Positions 7,243 to 14,974 of a stretch of DNA of 29,288 nt are shown in pieces. The translations under genes were made by a program, and so were the position numbers. The first letter of the stretch is position 1, and each line of letters starts with the position of its first letter. A model generated the notes under the pieces. That model was given only the letters and a program-made list of their open reading frames with translations. It was not told the DNA's origin and did no database searches. The stretch is from a virus. The DNA lies in the IMG/VR virus record IMGVR_UViG_3300006916_000253, positions 1 to 29,288 of that record. The stretch is one strand, 5' to 3'.

Positions 7243-7271
7243 AACCAAGAACCAAGAATCAAGAACCAAAG
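7243..7271 (+). repeat. AACCAAG-type leader repeat, 4 copies
   Basis: AACCAAG, AACCAAG, AATCAAG and AACCAAAG follow head to tail in the gap before the ATG at 7279. No Shine-Dalgarno sequence is present. The leader is one of the clearest examples of the C/A-rich pattern seen before most early genes that are not coupled by overlap. Confidence 0.85.
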
Positions 7272-7278
7272 AAATCAA

Positions 7279-7917
7279 ATGGAAACCAAAACCGTAACGA
7301 TCGAAGGCAACAAGTTCCGGGTCCCGGCAGATGCCGTCTACTACAAAACACTGAATGAACAAGAGATCAAAGTATATAAGATAGTAAATGAGCAAGTATT
7401 CCTTTGTCTATGCCCCAAAGAAGTCATAAACCTCTATTGGAGCACTAGCGTTGTTGCCTCTCCTGAAGATATTACAGACTCAGGGGACTTCATGCTCCTC
7501 CCCGGCCTCTCATCGAAGAAGACACTGGAGCAGACCAAACAGAGGCAAACCCAGTCTTGGGAAGAGCATCCAGTCCACAAAGAGGACCAGACCAAAACCC
7601 CCGTCCACTACTGCCCACCTGTTGCCATTGAGGGCATTGGGCAAGTCCTTTACAACTCCACCGCGATCAAGAAGAGGGAACCGTGGAACTGGAGAGAGGG
7701 ACAGATCGACCTCATGGGGTATCTTGGTAAAGCCCAACGCCACATCTTGGCAACCATTGACAAAAAAGATCAGGACGACCTAGACCCCGAAATCAAAACC
7801 CACCACCTCAATTGTGCAATGGCAGACCTTGCCATTATCATGGACGCCATGAAGCAAGGAACCCTTGTTGACAACAGACCGCCCACGAATTCCACAAAAC
7901 AAGACGGGAACTTGTAG
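7279..7917 (+). CDS. DUF5664-like dNTP diphosphohydrolase-type protein
   Basis: 212 residues. The C-terminal half carries the signature of DUF5664 (named dATP/dGTP diphosphohydrolase N-terminal domain in families I know): PVHYCPPVAI, then PWNWRE, then AQRHILATID, DPEIKTHHL and a last helix ending VDNRP. The usual GAxKYG element before NWR is replaced by STAIKKRE, and the usual Gly-Glu after the RHL segment is Lys-Lys, so catalytic competence is uncertain. The N-terminal 90 residues are unassigned and beta-rich. ATG 7279 is preferred over an in-frame ATG at 7228, which lies inside the previous gene and would translate the repeat leader. Its place between nuclease and SSB genes fits nucleotide-pool control during replication (inference). 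Confidence 0.6.
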   Translation: METKTVTIEGNKFRVPADAVYYKTLNEQEIKVYKIVNEQVFLCLCPKEVINLYWSTSVVASPEDITDSGDFMLLPGLSSKKTLEQTKQRQTQSWEEHPVHKEDQTKTPVHYCPPVAIEGIGQVLYNSTAIKKREPWNWREGQIDLMGYLGKAQRHILATIDKKDQDDLDPEIKTHHLNCAMADLAIIMDAMKQGTLVDNRPPTNSTKQDGNL

Positions 7918-7960
7918 AAATCCCAAAACTCAAAACCACTAGAAACTAGAAATACACAAG

Positions 7961-8632
7961 ATGTCAGATAAAAAAATCACTGGTCTCGTCATTGTCAAAA
8001 ACGCTCGGTTGTCATTCAACCAACTGTTTACAGCGCAAACGATTGGGGACTCCAAAGACCCAAAGTTCAACTGCACTGTGATCTGTGAAGAGGGGACGCA
8101 ACTCGCCGTTGAAGTCCCTGACTCCGACGGGAAGACGAAGAAAATCACCAAACCACATTCTTTCATGAAAAAGGTCTGTGATGAAGTCTTCAAAAACAAG
8201 TTCGGCAAATTGGATGCCATCTATGCAAATTGGGTATACAACAAGGCTGATGGTTCAGGAACCCGCAAGAAGTTCGTGGACAAGAAAACCGGAGAATATC
8301 GCCCCGGAACCGACGCCGAAACCTTCCTCATTGATGCTTCCATCAGAGAAGACCAATGTGAAGGTGGTAAAGTCACAGTCTTGGACAACACGAAAACCGA
8401 GATGCAGAAGAATGACAAACGGATCTATTCCGGTTGCTACGTAAATCTGTTGATAGAAGTCTATGGGTTCGACAACCCCAAGTCCGGTAAAGGCGTTTCT
8501 GCCTCCCTCGTTGGTGTCCAATGGAAAGGACACGGCGATCGTTTCGTTGGTAAAGTTGCCGATGCTGCCGACGAATTCGACGAAGAAGAAATTGACGAAG
8601 AAGAGGACGGCGACGAAGAAGATTGGGGCTAA
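7961..8632 (+). CDS. DUF2815 single-stranded DNA-binding protein
   Basis: This 223-residue protein has the layout of DUF2815, a phage ssDNA-binding family with an OB-like core. It opens with a strand-rich stretch (LVIVKNARLSFNQLF), contains a central YANWVYNKADGSGTRKKF region and the segment NDKRIYSGCYVNLLIEVYGF that is typical of the family, and ends in an acidic tail of about 20 residues that finishes EEDWG. The tail is comparable in design to those of T7 gp2.5 and bacterial SSB. It would coat ssDNA at the phage fork and in recombination intermediates. The leader contains ACTAGAA twice and no Shine-Dalgarno sequence. Confidence 0.85.
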   Translation: MSDKKITGLVIVKNARLSFNQLFTAQTIGDSKDPKFNCTVICEEGTQLAVEVPDSDGKTKKITKPHSFMKKVCDEVFKNKFGKLDAIYANWVYNKADGSGTRKKFVDKKTGEYRPGTDAETFLIDASIREDQCEGGKVTVLDNTKTEMQKNDKRIYSGCYVNLLIEVYGFDNPKSGKGVSASLVGVQWKGHGDRFVGKVADAADEFDEEEIDEEEDGDEEDWG

Positions 8633-8664
8633 GAACCCCAAAACTTTTCATTGTCATCCGTGAC

Positions 8665-9219
8665 ATGTTACACCCGCCTGGCGTCGTAAATACGGCGTCG
8701 GGCTTCGGGGGTATGGACCAGATAAAATTTGAGCCTTACCCCGATTGGCAGACAATGCCATTTCCTGGGGCTGCAAAAGAACCGTCGTTCCCGTGGCGGT
8801 ATCTTTTCGCCCCAATTGAAGGAGATCTTTTCACCGGGCAGATCTGTAAATACCACGGATGTACCAACAGCCCCCCAAAACATGCAAAATATTGTAATAC
8901 ATGCCATGGCCGAATGAGAGCAATCCGAGACCCTTGGCGGTATTATTTCAGGGCTTTGAAACTGTCCGCCAAGAAACGAAATATTGAATTCAAACTGACC
9001 TTTGAAGAGTTCCGGGCATTCTGTGACCAAACCAACTATCTCCAACTTGTCGGACGGTCCCCCGGAAGTTTCCATATTGACCGGGTTGACAACTTCAAAG
9101 GGTATGAAGTCGGCAACATCCAATTGATGGAGTCGTCCGCCAATGTCGGCAAAGGGAACAGGGAACGCCACCAGGAACCACCAACAGAGGAACAGTCTGA
9201 ACTTTGGGAGGATGATTAA
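8665..9219 (+). CDS. HNH endonuclease with Cys-rich finger
   Basis: A His-Me-finger nuclease of 184 residues. A zinc-site-like cluster Cys61-x4-Cys66 and Cys77-x2-Cys80 precedes a helical region (ALKLSAKKRNIEFKLTFEEF) typical of phage HNH proteins. The catalytic finger follows: His137-Ile-Asp139-Arg in FHIDRVDN, then GYEVGNIQL with Asn151, and SSANVGKGN. ATG 8665 and ATG 8713 are both usable; a TTG at 8623 would overlap the SSB gene. Its TAA overlaps the ATG of the polymerase gene (TAATG). It may be a free-standing homing nuclease next to the polymerase gene or a functional nicking enzyme; the sequence does not decide. Confidence 0.8.
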   Translation: MLHPPGVVNTASGFGGMDQIKFEPYPDWQTMPFPGAAKEPSFPWRYLFAPIEGDLFTGQICKYHGCTNSPPKHAKYCNTCHGRMRAIRDPWRYYFRALKLSAKKRNIEFKLTFEEFRAFCDQTNYLQLVGRSPGSFHIDRVDNFKGYEVGNIQLMESSANVGKGNRERHQEPPTEEQSELWEDD

Positions 9220-11570
9220 TGAGTAAAACCATCCACATTGATTTTGAAGTCTACTCTGAAGCACCGATTGGTGACGTTGGGGGTTTCAAATATGCTGAAC
9301 ACCCATCGACTGAAGTCTTGATCCTCGCCGCCTCAATGGATGAAGAAGATGCCCCAGTCCACACATGGGACGTGGTCAACTCAGTTGACGGGTCAGACGA
9401 ATGTTTGAAAGCCTTGGATCTTCTGCAACAGGCATTCAGGGACCATTGGTTGGTGTACGCTCACAACGTCTCTTTTGAAATTGCCATATTGCAACAGCTT
9501 TGCAAAAAGACGTTTGGGTTTGATTGGAACCCGGATGTGACCCTCTACCGATGCACCGCCGCCATGTGTCGCCGGGCGGCAATCCCTGCCAAACTGGGCC
9601 AAGCTTGTGAGTTTCTTGGACTCCCGCAACAGAAAGACAAGGAGGGCAAAGACTTGATCAAGAAATTTTCCGTGCCCCGAAAACCATCAAAGAAAGACCC
9701 ACGGACCCGGATTTTGCCGGAGGATGACCCGGAAGACTTCCAAAACTTCGTAGAGTATTGCCGTCAGGATGTCGTTGCCGAAAAGGCCCTCCACCGTGCC
9801 TTGCCAATGTTTGAACTGACCGGACCCGTCCTTGACTCTTTCCATATGGATCTCGCCATGAACATCCGGGGGATCCCGGTCAACATGGATGCCTTGAAAA
9901 AAGCCAAAGTCATCGCCGACAAATCCAAAGAACGGGAGACGCAGAAATTCGTCAACATGGTTGGGTTGAAACCCACCCAAAACGCCAAGTTTGGAGATTG
10001 GGCAAGGGCAAAGGGGTATCCGTTCAAATCAATGGACGCCGAACACGTCCGAAAATATCTGGGTCAGTCCGACCCGGTCAAAGATGCAGAGGTCAGAAAT
10101 GCCGTCCTTCTCCGCAAGAAAGTGACACACTCCGCCGCCGGGAAGGTAGACAAAATGATCCAATGTGCTTGTCAGGACAACCACGTCCGGGGGGCGTTGT
10201 TGTGGTCCGGGGCGGAAAGAACCCATCGTTGGGCAGGTCGTCTGATTCAACCCCAGAACTTTAAGCGGTCAAAGAAGTGGACCCCAATTGCCTATCAAGA
10301 CATCATCGACGGGGCGACCGTTGAAGACATACAGAATTTTTTCGGCGATCCGTTGGAAGTTATTGCAACGTCTATCCGCCATTTCATCCAAAGACCGGGT
10401 GGGAGGCAATTGGTCCAAGCTGATTATTCGGCGGTTGAAGCAAGGGGTGTAGCTTGGCTATGTGGCGAAGAGGCAACCTTGGATCTGTTCCGAACAGGGA
10501 AACCGATTTATGAACGAATGGGGGCGAAGATTTTCGGGGTGTCGGTCGAACAGGTGATCCGGGAACACAAAGAGAAGAACGACACAAAACGCTTCGTTGG
10601 GAAACAGGCGGTCCTTGGTTGTGGCTACCAAATGGGCTCGCCGAAGTTCCGTGGGACCTGCGAATCTTATGCCTTCAGAATCCCTCAAACAATGGTTGGT
10701 GAATTCAAACCCCGGTTCAAAAAGCAGATCCAGGAAGGGCAACGGATGGCATCTGAGGTCGAGGAATGGGATGATTGGCAAATTGACTTCCCGCCCTTTC
10801 ATTGGATGGAATGCAAGAACACCCAAGAAGGGGCAGAGTTCCGGGTGTGGGCATATCAAGAGAATGGCAAGCGGCGGTTGGTCAAGAACCCAGACACCCC
10901 GACCGACCAGGAATGGTATGATCTCGCCTATGACGACCTTGCATTCCGTGCGGTGTCTGCATTCCGGGAAGACAACCCGGCAGTCAAAGCGGCGTGGAAA
11001 TCCATTGACACCGCAGCAAAGGATGCGATCCGCAACCCCGGCAAGACTTTCTACGGGACTAAGAAACTCAAATTTCGGGTGACAGAAAAACTTGGGTTCC
11101 GTGCCTTGGTCATGTTCCTGCCCAACAAACACAATTTGATTTACCCATTGCCGAAACTCGTTTGGGGAGGCAAAGAGAAGGACGGCGAACCAGACATCAA
11201 CAACAACTTCAAAACCCAGATCACCTTCTTTGGCAAGATCGGTGAAGCCATGAAAGGCAACGCCGATCCGAGATTTCCAACGATGACAGGTTGGGGACGT
11301 TGCAAAACCTACGGCGGCAGCCTCCTTGAAAATGCCACGCAAGCCATTTGTGGGGATCTCATGGCAAACGGGGCAGTCAATGCTTGGAAAGCGGGATGGT
11401 TACCATACATGTTGATCCACGACGAAGCAATCACCCCGGCCAAAAAAGAAGGCGATTTGGGATTGCAGACAAAAAAGCTTTGCAACCTTTTATGCGGTTT
11501 GCCAGATTGGGCAGAAGGTTTCCCATTGGAAGCGGAAGGGGACATCATACCATTTTACATGAAAACATGA
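9219..11570 (+). CDS. polA: Family A DNA polymerase with 3'-5' exonuclease
   Basis: The replicative polymerase, 783 residues, with no 5' nuclease domain. Exonuclease motifs are IDFEVYSE (residues 7-14), AHNVSFEIAIL near 80 and YCRQD near 183. Polymerase motif A is QADYSAVEARG with catalytic Asp402. Motif B is Arg458-x3-Lys462-x3-Leu466-x3-Tyr470. Motif C is His734-Asp735-Glu736. Leu466 occupies the position of E. coli Phe762, the residue discussed in viral ecology as separating fast lytic (Phe) from slower, often temperate (Leu) phages. Translation is coupled to the HNH gene by TAATG. All catalytic residues are present. Confidence 0.95.
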   Translation: MSKTIHIDFEVYSEAPIGDVGGFKYAEHPSTEVLILAASMDEEDAPVHTWDVVNSVDGSDECLKALDLLQQAFRDHWLVYAHNVSFEIAILQQLCKKTFGFDWNPDVTLYRCTAAMCRRAAIPAKLGQACEFLGLPQQKDKEGKDLIKKFSVPRKPSKKDPRTRILPEDDPEDFQNFVEYCRQDVVAEKALHRALPMFELTGPVLDSFHMDLAMNIRGIPVNMDALKKAKVIADKSKERETQKFVNMVGLKPTQNAKFGDWARAKGYPFKSMDAEHVRKYLGQSDPVKDAEVRNAVLLRKKVTHSAAGKVDKMIQCACQDNHVRGALLWSGAERTHRWAGRLIQPQNFKRSKKWTPIAYQDIIDGATVEDIQNFFGDPLEVIATSIRHFIQRPGGRQLVQADYSAVEARGVAWLCGEEATLDLFRTGKPIYERMGAKIFGVSVEQVIREHKEKNDTKRFVGKQAVLGCGYQMGSPKFRGTCESYAFRIPQTMVGEFKPRFKKQIQEGQRMASEVEEWDDWQIDFPPFHWMECKNTQEGAEFRVWAYQENGKRRLVKNPDTPTDQEWYDLAYDDLAFRAVSAFREDNPAVKAAWKSIDTAAKDAIRNPGKTFYGTKKLKFRVTEKLGFRALVMFLPNKHNLIYPLPKLVWGGKEKDGEPDINNNFKTQITFFGKIGEAMKGNADPRFPTMTGWGRCKTYGGSLLENATQAICGDLMANGAVNAWKAGWLPYMLIHDEAITPAKKEGDLGLQTKKLCNLLCGLPDWAEGFPLEAEGDIIPFYMKT

Positions 11571-11573
11571 ACC

Positions 11574-11933
11574 ATGAAAACGATTGACATATTCAAAAAC
11601 GATCAACCAATCACTGACAAAGACATCGCCCGTCTTGAATCCAAAGGTCTTCTTGTGAAAAAAGAAGTGCCTATTGACGGTGGACCCCGTGACGGTCACA
11701 CCCAGACCAACAAGACGGCAGGGCAAGTCGTTTGCCAGAAGGCTCTTTACCGGGCATTCAACCAGGCAAAAGTCACCCAGAAGGATGCAAGACAACTTCT
11801 CATCATTGAGGCGGGACGGAAAGGTGGTTCCCGCAACTCTCATGTCCAAAAACTTCTCAATGTCTGCTTCTTCGACGACAAAGTGGAAGTCATGGAGAAA
11901 GTTGAAAAGTTCGGGGATGGCATCGCCTCTTGA
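11574..11933 (+). CDS. Hypothetical 119-residue protein
   Basis: Unrecognised. It begins three bases after the polymerase stop and overlaps the VRR-NUC gene by 17 bases, so it belongs to the replication operon. The N-terminal 35 residues look like a small helical unit (DKDIARLESKGLLVKKE). The middle is basic with helical segments (VVCQKALYRAFNQAKVTQKDARQ), suggesting nucleic-acid contact. There is no signal or membrane segment. Confidence 0.65.
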   Translation: MKTIDIFKNDQPITDKDIARLESKGLLVKKEVPIDGGPRDGHTQTNKTAGQVVCQKALYRAFNQAKVTQKDARQLLIIEAGRKGGSRNSHVQKLLNVCFFDDKVEVMEKVEKFGDGIAS

Positions 11934-12207
11934 AAAGGACATTGAACGCCTCGTTTGTGAATATGCCAAGGATCGGCATTGGTTGTTCTTCAAGTTCAAA
12001 TCCCAGAATCAACGGGGCGTCCCGGACCGGATCTTTGTCTTGCCATGTGGTCGTGTGATCTTCGCCGAATTCAAGAGATCCGGAAAGAAACCAACTGCCC
12101 TTCAACTGCACATCCACGACAAACTGAGAAATCAGGGCTGCACCGTCTGGGTCATTGACAACGTGACAACAGGCAAACAACTAATTGACGCCGCAACTTG
12201 GGAATGA
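11917..12207 (+). CDS. VRR-NUC domain nuclease
   Basis: A stand-alone VRR-NUC nuclease of 96 residues, the usual size for phage versions. Catalytic features are GVPDRIF with Asp37, FAEFKRSG with Glu51 and Lys53, and Gln63 in PTALQ. This family cuts branched or structured DNA and commonly sits beside an SNF2 helicase gene in phage replication modules, as here. ATG 11917 overlaps the previous gene. Its TGA overlaps the next ATG (ATGA at 12204-12207). Confidence 0.9.
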   Translation: MASPLEKDIERLVCEYAKDRHWLFFKFKSQNQRGVPDRIFVLPCGRVIFAEFKRSGKKPTALQLHIHDKLRNQGCTVWVIDNVTTGKQLIDAATWE

Positions 12208-12404
12208 CACGGAAAATTTTACTTGCACGGGTTCATCAACTGGAAATCCAAGTTGACGAGACCAAACGGGATCTTGAAAACCATTGGATGACCCAAGACC
12301 GGGATCTCTACAACACCCGATCCAACCCCGGCGGCATCATCCAGACGATGGAACAGGACGTTGCCCGGTTGCGGCATCGGATTAAGGAAGAGTTCCCGGA
12401 ATGA
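12204..12404 (+). CDS. Hypothetical 66-residue coiled-coil protein
   Basis: A small charged protein predicted to be mostly helical, with heptad-like segments (LLARVHQLEIQVDETKRDLEN and MEQDVARLRHRI) separated by a Gly/Pro break. Start and stop both overlap neighbours by ATGA, linking it tightly to VRR-NUC and the SNF2 helicase. This suggests a subunit or adaptor of that pair (inference). No known family is recognised. Confidence 0.7.
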   Translation: MTRKILLARVHQLEIQVDETKRDLENHWMTQDRDLYNTRSNPGGIIQTMEQDVARLRHRIKEEFPE

Positions 12405-13798
12405 AATTCACCCCCAAGCCCAACCAGGTCGAATTGATCAAGCACGGTCTCCAGCACCCCATAGATTTTTGGGTTGTGGATATGGGGCTATCCAAGACCG
12501 CTGCCCAACTCGCAATCTGGGATCAACTCTTCGTCCAGGGTGAACTGAAAGGTGTTTTGGTGGTCGCTCCGCTCCATGTAGCAACGATGACCTGGCCCAA
12601 CGAGGTCGAAAAATGGGATGACTTCCGGTGGATGCGGGTTGCCAACTTGCGGACAAAAGAAGGGGTTGAGACATGGTACAAAGGGGACGCTGAAATCTAC
12701 TGCATCAACTACGAAATGCTGGCCAAGTTTGCTGAAAAACACATCAAGGGTGTGAAACGGAAGGATCTCCCCGTTGACGAAGTCTTTTTTGATGAACTCG
12801 ACAATGCCAAATCGCCGTCTTCAAAGCGGATCAATGCCTTCCGTCGCCTGACACGTAGAAAGTCCGGGAAGGGCGTCCAAAGACTTTTCCCAAGGTGGCG
12901 GGGTCAGACGGGAACCCCAATTGGGACAAATCGGATCGGTCTCTTTTCCCAAATCCGCCTTTTGGATGACGGCGAAAGGTGGGGGAACTCCTTCACGGCG
13001 TGGCGGGACCAACATTTCAAGCCCCATAACTACTTTTCCGACTTCCCCAAATGGGAACTGATTCCCGGCATGGAAACCAAGTTGGAAGAAGACATTGCCG
13101 ACATAACCATCGTCCAGACGTTTGAAGATTGGGGAGATTGGCATGAACCGATCATCCGGGAAATCCCGGTAACACTGCCGGAGAAGGTCAAGGCGGACTA
13201 CCTGAAACTTGAAACCGAATATTTGGCAGAACTTGACGGGGGCGACATCGTCACCGCTGATTTTGAAGGGGTGATGCCCAACAAACTCCTGCAAATGTGT
13301 TCAGGCAACATCTACGTTAAAGATGATGAGTTTTCACCCAAGCGGGTCGTCCATCTCCACAAAGAGAAAATCAACGCTTTGGTGAAACTCCAGAGAGACC
13401 TTTGGGGGCAACCTCTTTTGATTGCTTGCAACTACCGACACGAAAAAGAGACCATCAAGGGGGCGTTGAAAGGTTGCATCGAATTTGACAAGAACAAGAT
13501 GACAGATTGGAACATGGGGAAAATCCCGGCAATGGTCGCACATCCCAAGAGCATCGGACATGGGTTGAATCTTCAATATGGTGGATCAAACGTGGTTTGG
13601 TTTACCCGCCCGTGGAACCCGGATTTGTACGATCAGCTCAACGCAAGGCTTGCCCGACGTGGACAGGAAGAACAGGTTGTCGTCTGGAATATAGTTGCCC
13701 AAGACACGATTGACACCGTGTTGACTGAGAACCTACGGGCAAAACAACAGGACCAATCCACATTCAAACGGAATCTGCAACGCCTCCGGGCGGCTTGA
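12401..13798 (+). CDS. SNF2-family helicase/translocase
   Basis: A 465-residue SF2 ATPase of the phage SNF2 type. Motif I is DMGLSKT (residues 27-33), where the usual Gly before Lys-Thr is Ser31. Motif II is Asp131-Glu-Leu-Asp in FFDELDNAK. Motif III follows as GQTGTPIG. The second RecA lobe has HPKSIGHGLNLQYGG and RPWNPDLYDQLNARLARRGQ, including the QxxxRxxRxGQ motif VI. The length is typical of phage forms. The gene closes the rightward operon, and its stop codon abuts the stop of the opposing virion gene without any gap. It probably remodels DNA or displaces proteins at forks. Confidence 0.92.
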   Translation: MKFTPKPNQVELIKHGLQHPIDFWVVDMGLSKTAAQLAIWDQLFVQGELKGVLVVAPLHVATMTWPNEVEKWDDFRWMRVANLRTKEGVETWYKGDAEIYCINYEMLAKFAEKHIKGVKRKDLPVDEVFFDELDNAKSPSSKRINAFRRLTRRKSGKGVQRLFPRWRGQTGTPIGTNRIGLFSQIRLLDDGERWGNSFTAWRDQHFKPHNYFSDFPKWELIPGMETKLEEDIADITIVQTFEDWGDWHEPIIREIPVTLPEKVKADYLKLETEYLAELDGGDIVTADFEGVMPNKLLQMCSGNIYVKDDEFSPKRVVHLHKEKINALVKLQRDLWGQPLLIACNYRHEKETIKGALKGCIEFDKNKMTDWNMGKIPAMVAHPKSIGHGLNLQYGGSNVVWFTRPWNPDLYDQLNARLARRGQEEQVVVWNIVAQDTIDTVLTENLRAKQQDQSTFKRNLQRLRAA

Positions 13799-14971
13799 TC
13801 AACCACCATTCGGTGATTCATACAACTTGCCGGAGAACCGACCCAGGAACTCTGTGTTGTTTGCGTCTGTGTCGGCGGACATCCAGACAATCTCTTTTTC
13901 CTCAAATACAAGCGGTTCCGGCAGATAATCACTGAAAACTGACCTTTCAGCAGTGTCAAACCCATCATGGAAATGTTGTTCGGTCGTGTTTGTGGTCGTG
14001 TTGTGGCATTTCAGATAGAAATTGACTTTGGGATCAGATCCAGACGGTTTGATTCCATTGATATGCAACCAATTCACCAAGAATGTGCAAGCCCTTGGGA
14101 CATAAAAGAGGCATTGTTGGGTAACACCTTTTGCCGCCGGGATCTCTCCCATCGTGTTACCACTTGTAGTCGCTGCCAAAGTGACTGCCCCTTCATTGGT
14201 CATCCCCGTGCCGGAGAGAATGACCCGGACCCGGTTGACACCGAAGAACGTGTTTGAAGTTGTGACGGTAGAGATCCCGTTGAGGTTGACTGTCTCTTCA
14301 ATCTGATCCCAGTTAGCATCAACACCATAGATTTTGATCTGCCTTGCCCCTGTCCCCGAACTGTTGGTGTCATTGGCAGAGGAAGAAGACACATCCAGAG
14401 TTTCCGCAGATACCAACTTCTGGTTGAATGTCCCACCGAAGGATGCAATGATTTCCTCCACCCCGGTGTCAACGTCACTGTTGGAACCAAATTTATTCCA
14501 AGACGAGTAGCCTTCTCGTTTCCCAAGAGCAACTTCGGCGGTAAAATCTGTAGGACGAACATTTTGTGCCCCCACCGCCTGAGCAAGTGGAGCATTCCCA
14601 CAAATGGATAGATTAGGAACTTGCCCAAGTTTGGTCTGGAGACGAAAAAATGTTTGGTTGGTCCCGGAGTTGTTGAAAAATTTAACCCGGTAAAATTGGC
14701 GGGACACGTAGAACAAATGTGGTACATTGATCCGGCTTGTTCTAAAATATTTTGTCAACGACTCATCAACATTCGTTTCATCTGGGGAAAACTCGATTTG
14801 GAAATATCCGTCTTGGTCTGTCTCGACCCCTACCAAGATTGATTCAAACCCGCCTACGTCTTCCCATGATCCGGTGAAGTTCGCCCCGTCATTGATTGGT
14901 GTGGCAGAAGAATTGACAGAGGAAATGATTCCCATCCGTGCATTGATGATTGGATCAAGGTTTCCGGGCAT
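13799..14971 (-). CDS. Virion structural protein, probable tail fibre/appendage
   Basis: A 390-residue beta-rich protein with no membrane segment. The N-terminal 100 residues (NFTGSWEDVGGFESILVGVETDQDG and following) resemble the jelly-roll-like N-terminal domain of virion proteins in environmental phages. The middle region (KIYGVDANWDQIEETVNLNG) and the C-terminal region (FLVNWLHING, then FYLKCHNTTT) are typical of surface-exposed structural proteins. It is the last gene of the leftward module, directly after TipJ, the usual site of receptor-binding or decorating proteins. Its stop abuts the SNF2 stop. The exact position in the particle is unknown. Confidence 0.65.
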   Translation of the reverse strand: MPGNLDPIINARMGIISSVNSSATPINDGANFTGSWEDVGGFESILVGVETDQDGYFQIEFSPDETNVDESLTKYFRTSRINVPHLFYVSRQFYRVKFFNNSGTNQTFFRLQTKLGQVPNLSICGNAPLAQAVGAQNVRPTDFTAEVALGKREGYSSWNKFGSNSDVDTGVEEIIASFGGTFNQKLVSAETLDVSSSSANDTNSSGTGARQIKIYGVDANWDQIEETVNLNGISTVTTSNTFFGVNRVRVILSGTGMTNEGAVTLAATTSGNTMGEIPAAKGVTQQCLFYVPRACTFLVNWLHINGIKPSGSDPKVNFYLKCHNTTTNTTEQHFHDGFDTAERSVFSDYLPEPLVFEEKEIVWMSADTDANNTEFLGRFSGKLYESPNGG

Positions 14972-14974
14972 TTC

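Noticed and set aside
10458-11342. 294-codon minus-strand ORF
   Set aside because: It is antisense to the polymerase catalytic region and has no domain pattern.
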